64,000 bases of DNA, taken from Sequoia sempervirens. Taxonomy: Eukaryota; Streptophyta; Pinopsida; Cupressales; Cupressaceae. Of this stretch, positions 56,390 to 64,000 are shown in pieces. Position 1 is the stretch's first letter; each line of letters begins with the position of its first letter. The notes under the pieces are model-generated. The model saw only the letters and a program-made list of their open reading frames with translations, was not told the origin of the DNA and did no database searches. Made by a program: the position numbers and the translations under genes. The stretch is taken from positions 570,567,328 to 570,631,327 of the forward strand of contig VDFB02193867.1 in NCBI GenBank assembly GCA_007258455.2, in the 5' to 3' direction.

Positions 56390-56752
56390 TTTAGGGGGAG
56401 CTTACCATTGAATCATCTTTCAATCCATAAAGAAGAAAGGTCCTTTTTGCCATTGTTGTCAAAGGATGAAAGTTGCACAAAGGGGAAGAGTTACAGCAAG
56501 GAAGAGTTATATGAAAGGAAGAATGATGCCATTAATGTCAAAAGGAAATGCTACAGTAAGAGAGAGCCACAGTCAAGGGGAGCTTTATAGTCAGGGGGAG
56601 CATCACAAAAAAGAAGACTATTTCATTGTGAAGGAGAAAAGTATGTTACATTCTTTTGCCATTGATGTCAAAGGGGGAGTGATAGAGTAAGGGGGAGCAA
56701 TACAAAAGGAGAGAATTATGTTTGTGTTGCCATCAATGACAAAGGGGGAGAT
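56390..56752 (+). repeat. Repeated polypurine tracts and GTCAAAGGGGGAG motifs
   Basis: At least six purine runs (near 56393, 56480, 56576, 56594, 56668, 56686 and 56741) and several copies of a YCATTRATGTCAAAGG-like phrase (near 56447, 56528, 56658, 56729) precede the LTR. The phrase continues inside the LTR at 56766 and 56828. The last run, AAAGGGGGAGAT at 56741-56752, is the functional-looking polypurine tract. Confidence 0.65.
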
Positions 56753-58404
56753 TGTTGGAAATATTGTCATTGATGTCAAAGGAAGAATGAAGAGATCGTT
56801 GTATGTTGTCATTGATTGTTGAAGATGGTCATTGATGTCAAAGGTTGAAAGAAATCGCTTAAGGCTGAAGGGCATAAAATAGTTTTTCATATGGTCACCT
56901 CCTTGAAATGACGACTACATTGGAGATAAAACAAATTAAACTTAATAGTTTCTTCTGGCCAACCTGAGAAAAAGGATATATGACAGCATTGAGTTTAATC
57001 TTAGAGAGCATTTATCATATACTTGCCGACTCATAAGCTGAAGCCTGAAGGCATTGTTAGTGATAAATAAAAGTGAGTGATCATGTATTTGATAGAGCCG
57101 ACCCCCTTTATAAGGCCGCCCAACTTTGGGATTCAAAATAAATTAAATTTAAAATAATGAAGAGTGAGGCTGACCTCTTGTGAATAGTTGCCTCCCTTAA
57201 TGGAAAAAAACTTAAATTAATTACAAACAAGGCCGGCCTCTTTTGTGAAGTGATACATTCCTTTGAAGAGGCATATTGTGTGATATAAAAGGGTGATGCA
57301 AGGAGTTTAAATTAGCAAGTAAAAAAATGCAATATCATTCTATTATTTAAGCAAAATTAAGCAGAAGTATATATGAATAATGCAACAGATTTATATCAGA
57401 CATAAGGAAGATATAAGAGCAGGTATATGGCACAGTTGTGTGCAGATCTGAAGGTGTTATTATCAGATATTATCAGCAGATTAAAGTGCAGACTTAAAGA
57501 AAATTAAAGTGCAGATGTATGATGTTAATTTGTGCAGATCTATGAAATTTCTATGAGCAGATTTATGTAAAGAAAATTAGAGCAGATTTTATGACAGCAT
57601 ACAAAGGAATTCATTGCCATGTATGTGATCCATTTTGTGAAAGAAGAGTATGCATCATTTGAATCAAATTTGTGAAGGAAAGTGTATGCATGAGGATCTG
57701 ATTTGCAAAGGAAAGACTAACAGATCCAAAGGAATTCAAAGGATCTGATTTGAATCTATGAGCAGATTTATGTAAAGAAAATTAGAGCAGATTTTAAGAC
57801 AGTATACAAAGGAATTCATTGCCATGTATGTGATCCGTTTGGTGAAAGAAGGGTATGCATCATTTGAATAAAATTTGTGAAGGAAAGTGTATGTGTGTGG
57901 ATCTGATTTGCAAAGGAAATACTAACATTATTAAGAATCATAAGTTGTGATCAGATTTGTATGGAGAAGTAAACTATCTCATCCATTGAATAATTTGGAG
58001 GTTGGTGCCTATCAAGAAGAGATTGGTGTCTCTTGCTGAGTTGGTGCTCATTTGTGGGGATTGATGTCTCTAGTGGGTTGCTGCCTACAAATTCTATAAG
58101 CGGGGATTGGTGTCTCTAGTGGGTCGGTGCCTACAAAAGAAGTTTGTAAGAGAAGTAGGTTGGAGCCTATGAAGATCTATATATATAAGCAATATTTTGC
58201 CGTGGTCTTCTCCCGCAAGGGTTTCCACGTAAATTGTGTGTTTATTGGATATCCTATGTTCTTAATTGCTAGATCTTGCATGTGTGTTATTGTTGTTGAT
58301 GATTAAATTTTAAAGTACTACTGTTGTGGTTGATTAAGTTGTGAAAAGTAAAAGATCATTATTATACTGATTCACCCCCCCTCTTAGTATAACTATGTGT
58401 TTCA
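56753..58404 (+). mobile_element. 3' LTR of the gag-only copia element
   Basis: Starts TGTTGGAAATATTGTC directly after the polypurine tract and ends near ...GTGTTTCA at 58404. Just before the end it has the CACCCCCCCTCTTAGT motif common at the 3' end of plant copia LTRs. A 205-bp direct duplication lies inside: 57551-57755 and 57756-57930 (CTATGAGCAGATTTATG, then GAATTCATTGCCATGTATG), about 93% identical by eye. No 5' LTR copy is visible, so the element is truncated on the left. Confidence 0.7.
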
Positions 58405-58417
58405 TCATTATATATAT

Positions 58418-58548
58418 CTTAAATAAATCTATTTAAAAGATGCTGAGATATATCAATCTTGAGGCACCTATCAAACCTATATGACAAGTCTGATAAAGGT
58501 CCCTCAAGATTGATATCTCTCAGTGTCTTCTAGATAATCGTATTTAAG
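58418..58548. repeat. 131-bp foldback hairpin (miRNA-precursor- or MITE-like)
   Basis: CTTAAATA at 58418 pairs with TATTTAAG ending at 58548. The strongest pairing is 58442-58475 with 58491-58525, including an uninterrupted ATATCAATCTTGAGG match, closing on a loop of about 15 bases. It lies 13 bases after the copia LTR. I cannot match it to a known miRNA. Confidence 0.7.
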
Positions 58549-59455
58549 GTATCCATACTAATTTAATTAGCCAATAAACTATATTATGTATGAGATTTTC
58601 ATTGGAAACAAGTCTCATGTCATCAAGCAATTTTCTTTTGGCCGATAAACAAATTTTGATTGCTAGTAAATAAGTTTGAGCCGCCCTAGATCATTTAAAA
58701 ATAAGATATGCCAAATAAAATCATATTGTATCTCTGATTAAAATCAAATCATATCATATCTCTATTTAAAATCAAATTGTGCAAAGGATATAAGATTGTA
58801 TCATTTTGTAAAAATATTGTATAGTTGAAGGCTGCTCTCAAACCACTTCTCAATGACATAATTCTTGTATGTAATCCTCATCTCTAGATTGACAAGATTT
58901 TCCATGATGGTCTTGTTGAACAAGTAGAGAGGCACTGACTACTACATAGGTGTAGAGGAATCGGCAGAAACAACTTTAGAGTGGTAGAGAATCGCCTGAA
59001 TTTCATTGACCATGTAGGTCTCTGCTTCCTTGTCCTCCAATGCCTCCTTTTGGTGGATCTTCTTGCCCATAAGTGACTCAATCCCCACCTCCCCCTTGAT
59101 TTTTCTCTAAGTCTTTGTGTTGTAATTTCCACATTACCAAAGTTGAATTTTAGTGAAATAATGTAATTGTATCAAATTTATTTTCCTTTCCAAAGTGGCA
59201 AAACTAGTATCTGTTGTGGCAAGCTATGGGGTGAGAAACAATGTAACACCTCAAATATGCCTTGTAAAGTTCATTGTGAGCTTCCAGAGATCTTTTTCAT
59301 GCTCTTGCCTTGATCCTTTTTTGTGCTAGATTTTCCCCCTCACTCTTCTCTTATCATAATCATATTGAAAAGGGGAAGTAAAGGATCACACCAACCATGC
59401 TATGGTTTTAGACCTCCAAATAAGAAGCCAACATTTATAACATATTTGGTGGGAG
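58549..59455. other. No clear gene; weak minus-strand coding-like patch
   Basis: On the minus strand, 59120-58850 can be read as KKIHQKEALEDKEAETYMVN, then EIQAILYHSKVVSADSSTPM with two stops, protein-like but unrecognised. The right end (TTTGGTGGGAG, 59446-59455) looks like a polypurine tract for the LTR at 59456. Confidence 0.3.
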
Positions 59456-60602
59456 TGTCATGTCCCCTTTTTCCCACTAGTATTATTGTTTAAAATAGTG
59501 TTTCTCAACACAAATAATAATAATAATTTTGAATCTTGGTGCCCAATTATAGGACCCATGGGTCCTAAACAAAGAAGGTATAATTGGAAGTTTCAATTTG
59601 TCTTTTGGGTATCCATGGTCATCATTAAATTATGCAATTGGTAATTTCTAGCGAATTGCTATGAGGATGAAACCCATCATTTAGCAGATTTGAGATAGGA
59701 TGCAAACCCTCGCCTCATTTCACAATCCATATTCTAGGTTGCCATTGTGCTAATTGAATTTCTAGACATTTTTCAAGTCTAATATCTGGGTTTGATGAGT
59801 ATATCTCAAGGATAGGATTGCTAGAAAGTAGACTCCACCTTGCTATGGTAGTGCCATTTCACATTATCTTTAGCAAGTGTGATCTATAGGTGTATCCCAT
59901 CCTTTGGTTTTCATGGACCAAGCACTTTGACAAGCAACATAGGTCCTTTTGGAGCAAGAAGACATAGTTCAGTGAGCAATTCTTTGGCAGCAACTTATTC
60001 ATCATTCTTTATCAATCTCCAAGCTTCCCAACAAAACTAGGCTATAGGCATTGAGTGTTGGCATGCCTTAAACATTAGTTAAGGCAACACTTGTTGTGCT
60101 ACCAGTCGAATTGGGCATCTCCATCAATAGAACCTCATAGGAGTTGTAATTCATACTGCATTAACAATATAAATATAGTTTGTTCATGGGAAGAAGAGTT
60201 GGAAGTACATGAAGGGGGGGAGAGATTCCTTGCTAAATAGACAAGGGGGTTGACTATCCACCCTTGGGCTTAGAAGTAGGAAAGACTCCTAGCACCCTAT
60301 TGAGGTTCCTTCTCTAATCTTCCCCAATGATTGATTATTGAGGGGATAATAATTTAGAATCGGCATTGTGAGTTACTCATCTAGATCAATATGTGTGTGT
60401 GTGTGTGTAATTGTCAAATAATGTAGTAGATGTAACAATACAAATGATCAATTAATTATATTACGTTATGAATCATTGGCTAACATTATTATAGGGTTAA
60501 AATTGGATTTATTGGAAGTTGTAATTTAACAAGATATACTACTTACTCTTAAATTGTGATTTCAGGGAAAAATCTAAGTATGTCCAAAAAGGGGACATTA
60601 CA
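59456..60602 (+). mobile_element. LTR with complementary ends TGTCATGTCCCC / GGGGACATTACA
   Basis: The start TGTCATGTCCCCTTTTTCC and end AAAAAGGGGACATTACA are near-perfect inverted complements, and a purine-rich TTTGGTGGGAG stands just before the start. The element it belonged to is not recognisable upstream. Its right ~210 bases are amplified in the array that follows. Confidence 0.55.
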
Positions 60603-61302
60603 AAACACCTGTGTGTGTGTGTGTCTGTGTGTGTGTGTGTGTGTCTGTGTGTGTGTGTGTAATTGTCAAATAATGTAGTAGATGTAACAATACAAATGAT
60701 CAATTAATTATATTACGTTATGAATCATTGGCTAACATTATTACAGGGTTAAAATTGGATTTATTGGAAGTTGTAATTTAACAAGATATACTTCTTACTC
60801 TTAAATTGTGATTTCAGGGAAAAATCTAAGTATGTCCAAAAAGGGGACATTACAAAACACCAGTGTGTGTGTGTGTGTGTAATTGTCAAATAATGTAGTA
60901 GATGTAACAATACAAATGATCAATTAATTATATTACGTTATGAATCATTGGCTAACATTATTACAGGGTTAAAATTGGATTTATTGGAAGTTGTAATTTA
61001 ACAAGATATACTTCTTACTCTTAAATTGTGATTTCAGGGAAAAATCTAAGTATGTCCAAAAAGGGGACATTACAAAACACCAGTGTGTGTGTGTGTGTGT
61101 AATTGTCAAATAATGTAGTAGATGTAACAATACAAATGATCAATTAATTATATTACGTTATGAATCATTGGCTAACATTATTACAGGGTTAAAGTTGGAT
61201 TCATTGGAAGTTGTAATTTAACAAGATATACTTCTTACTCTTAAATTGTGATTTCAGGGAAAAATCTAAGTATGTCCAAAAAGGGGACATTACAAAACAC
61301 CA
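60391..61302 (+). repeat. Four ~220-bp tandem repeats, each led by a (TG)n run
   Basis: Units share TAATTGTCAAATAATG (starts 60408, 60660, 60880, 61100; steps 252, 220, 220) through AAGGGGACATTACAAAACACC. Each is preceded by a (TG)n tract of different length; the longer step comes from an expanded TG run (60611-60660). The units are almost identical, so amplification is recent relative to the surrounding decay. Confidence 0.9.
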
Positions 61303-62519
61303 TCTATGGCATGCCACAACATGAATATAACACTTGTAACACCCTCATGCACTTGCATTCAATAAAGATAGAGAGGAGACTTTAGAGGAAATGAAATCAT
61401 TCGATGAGTGGATGGCACTTATCATATAATCAATGGCTTATAAGAGAGAAATTAAATACATCCAAGTTGCATCATGAAATTCTCTATGAGCAAATGCAGA
61501 AAAGAGGCACCATGTGGCGGTTCACTCCTTTTAGGGTGAAAGAAAAAGAATGTCCTTGCAATTTGTAGCAAAAAAACTCTAGGGAGCAACAATTTGAAAT
61601 GATGACATTTGTCACCATATCATGACATTTGAAAACACAATGATTGAAAAGGTTTTAATGCTCTTTCTAAAACATCCATTTTGGGATCAACGAATGAGAT
61701 GGATACATTTGTCTCTATTTTTATTTTTTGCAACTCAATAGAAAATAACATGTGAAATATAAGATAAGATTGTAACAAATTTCTCATTCTCGTTGACTTT
61801 GAAAAGTGTACAAGAAAAGAGAGATAAAACTTGCTCACGGAAAGATAAAGCAAGATGCCACCAAGTGTCCCAATCTTGCAAAACCTATGATAAGCTAAAT
61901 GTTGTACCCCAAATTAAAATTTTTGCTACACTTAGGCATTTTGAAGAAATGGTCAAAAGTCTTGTTCAAATTGTCAAAAAAGGTCAAAATTTGGAATTTG
62001 CATGTCTTGCATGAGGCCTAAAAACACAAAATTTTTAAAATCTGATGATTGGGGTCTACTCAAAGTGACTAAGTCTACAAAACCCAGATCTCTGTTTTTC
62101 AGTCCTAAATCTTAGGAAAATTCTATTTTTAGAAACTTTCTAAAAATAGATCATTTTTTGGGTTTTTTTGGGTTTCTTCTCAAATGGATGTAGGTAAAAT
62201 TTTCTAAAAATAGAAAGTTTGGCTTCCATGGTTCAAACTGATTTTTATTGGCTTAAAATACTTCCTCATTAGGCTAGTCTTGTCAAAATCGTCAAAAGAT
62301 CAATTTTGCCATGGTGGGTCTATTTTGTTTTTTCAGAAGCTTTTTTAGGAGCTCCAAGGTCATTAATGGAGATCAGTCAACTGCCAGGTGTTAGATTCAA
62401 ACATTCAAGCACTGAACAAAAGATGAGAAATGATGAGTGTGCATGTAGAATGAAGAATGGAAGAGAGAGGCTGAGAAAGTTGAAAAATGCCAAATTTTGA
62501 CTAAGTTTGGAAAGCACAG
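61303..62519. other. No gene seen; perfect short palindrome at 62122-62150
   Basis: AT-rich, no coding frame. At 62122-62150 TCTATTTTTAGAAA and TTTCTAAAAATAGA flank a single C, a perfect 14-bp-arm palindrome. Half of it recurs at 62195-62212 (TTTTCTAAAAATAGAAAG). Confidence 0.6.
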
Positions 62520-64000
62520 GTGCCCTAGCTCAGTCTAGGTGCCTAGATGCTCATGCCTTGGAAAATTTTTAGTCTCTAGCAGTCAAAGCAATGAAAAACA
62601 TGTGGAACGAAGGGAAAAGTTGAAATATGCAAAATATTATAAGTCTACCATGCATGGGCGCCCCAGGAGGAGATAGGCGCCTAGTCTTTCAAGAGGTTAA
62701 ACAATAGAATTAGGGTTTGCTCACTGCAGACAATGTTGTTCAAAATCTTCCTGGCTCTGCAGTGAATATATCAGCATAGTCATCTGATCATTCAGTCAGC
62801 CAAAATTTGAGATTGAATAGAGAGGGCTTGCCAAAGTAGTAGAATGCAAATCTTGAAAAACTTAGAAAATATTCTAACTCTAGGAATCCTGGGCACCCTA
62901 AGAGGAGATAGGCGCCTGGGGTTTTGGAGGCTCAAATCTAACAATTAGGGTTTTACAGATCAGTCAATCTCTTTAGAATCTTGCCAGCTACGCAATGGAT
63001 ATCTCAGCAAAATCATTAGATCATTTAGCTGTCCGCAAATTCAGATCAAACAGGGCATAACATGAGACTTAAAGAATGAGGGTTGAAAAAGAGTAAAAAA
63101 TGGCTAAGTATGGAATTCTAGGTGCCCAAGTATTTGAAGGTCTAAAACATCAAATTTGCAGCTGCAGTCTCCAACGTGTCTCCTTCAATTTTGAAGTAGC
63201 TCTCAAACGCAATCACCAACAAGTCCATCGAAGTTGGCAGTCAACAAATATTGAAGACAGAGTGAAGGGATGAAGTCAAAAGCAAAATGAAAATTTCAAG
63301 AAGATTTTAAGTCTAAAAGCCATGGGCGCCCTAGGAGGAGATAGGCGCCCAAGCTTTTGAGGCCCTAAAAGTAGTTTTTAGGAAATATCATTCCCAAGAG
63401 ACCCCTCTTAGAATTCATCAAGCTATCCAACAAGTCTAGCTATCAGTTCATCGGACCTCCAGATCATCTAAAATTGTGAAATCATAAGAAAATGAGAAAA
63501 CAAGCAAGAAATTGGAAAATGTGAAAAAATGGCTAACACTGGTTAGCCTGGGTGCCCTAGGTAGCTAGGGGAGCCCATGATTTTGAGGGTCAAAATGATG
63601 TTTTTATCAGAAGCAACCTCAAGAAAACTCCGTTAGATTCACTCAGGCTTCACGATGGATTATTTAGCTAGCTCATAGGATTCACTGAGCTTCCGGAAAT
63701 CAGGATCAAACTGAGGTCAAAATCAAGCAAAAGTTAAATTTCAAGAAAATTGGCTAAGTCTAGAGAGGAAAAGTGCTTCTAGCCAAGAAGGGTGCCCAAG
63801 GCTCAATGCCTTAGTAGATTTTTCAGTTTTCATCATGCATTAGTCAAAAAGTGTCCACATTCAATGAACTTGCTTAGGATTGGCTTCAAAAGTTTTAAAG
63901 CAGAGAATAACGCATTTTATTTATCCTCAAAACTTATTTAAGAAGGCTTTGGATTTCATTATTCACTTTTTGAAGGTTGGCATCTAAGAGCATGAGAGGA
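62520..64000. repeat. Diverged ~225-bp repeat array with GGGCGCC cores
   Basis: GC-rich cores of the type GGGCGCCCYAGGAGGAGATA, closing GGCGCC, appear near 62654, 62888 and 63325, with weaker forms near 62530, 63118, 63548 and 63788. Between cores the units share words in the same order: TTAGAATCNNNNNAGC, AGCNANNTCATNNGATC and AAATGGCTAAG. Divergence is high. The array runs off the window edge. Confidence 0.6.

Noticed and set aside
1..64000. tRNA, rRNA or snRNA genes
   Set aside because: I looked for A/B box and conserved rRNA words by eye and found none convincing; a tRNAscan-SE and Infernal run would be decisive.
1..64000. Endogenous pararetrovirus or other viral insertion
   Set aside because: All RT and integrase domains seen fit Ty3/gypsy, and the gag/protease pieces fit gypsy or copia; no movement-protein or caulimovirid signature was noticed.

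Overview
The window looks like intergenic DNA from a large, AT-rich, repeat-laden plant genome. I infer a gymnosperm, probably a conifer, from the dense old LTR retrotransposons, the single intron-bearing host gene and the absence of any compact gene neighbourhood. This is inference: I could not compare the sequence with a database. One 100-base run of N at 30392-30491 is an assembly gap, so continuity across it is not guaranteed.

Layout. 1-4250: tail of a Ty3/gypsy-type element that has protease-like, G-patch-like and CxxH modules but no reverse transcriptase, ending in a polypurine tract and a 3' LTR. 4251-8309: AT-rich LTR debris. 8310-23183: a nearly complete minus-strand Tat-like Ty3/gypsy element with two 1.29-kb LTRs, inserted into another LTR. 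It carries gag, protease, an extra RNase H, reverse transcriptase, RNase H and integrase, then a long unidentified sense ORF and a small antisense ORF with its own TATA-like box. 23184-30391: decayed gag and LTR remnants. 30492-43750: a second, plus-strand Tat-like element (gag, protease, G-patch, RT, RNase H, second RNase H, integrase), then a structured 3' region, an antisense plant-mobile-domain ORF, a 19.5-bp-period motif array, a polypurine tract and an LTR. 43751-50400: leaders and gag/protease remnants of further RT-less gypsy and copia elements, plus a 118-bp-arm inverted repeat. 51515-54456: the only host gene recognised, four exons of an Lsi2-like (silicon/arsenite efflux type) membrane transporter whose last exon is not in the window. 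54457-64000: if the gene is intact, its last intron. It is filled by a gag-only copia element and its LTR, a miRNA- or MITE-like hairpin, another LTR with its 3' end amplified in tandem, and a diverged ~225-bp repeat array.

The most interesting signals are: (1) five copies of an A4-bulge hairpin in the second element, with different but still complementary stems; (2) the ATGCG array upstream of the antisense ORF; (3) two Tat-like elements in one window with the additional RNase H in different places, each carrying an antisense ORF with a TATA-like box; (4) internal stops in the second element that are TAG or TGA and never TAA; (5) repeated RT-less elements. All retroelement ORFs here are broken. 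Only the transporter exons look intact.
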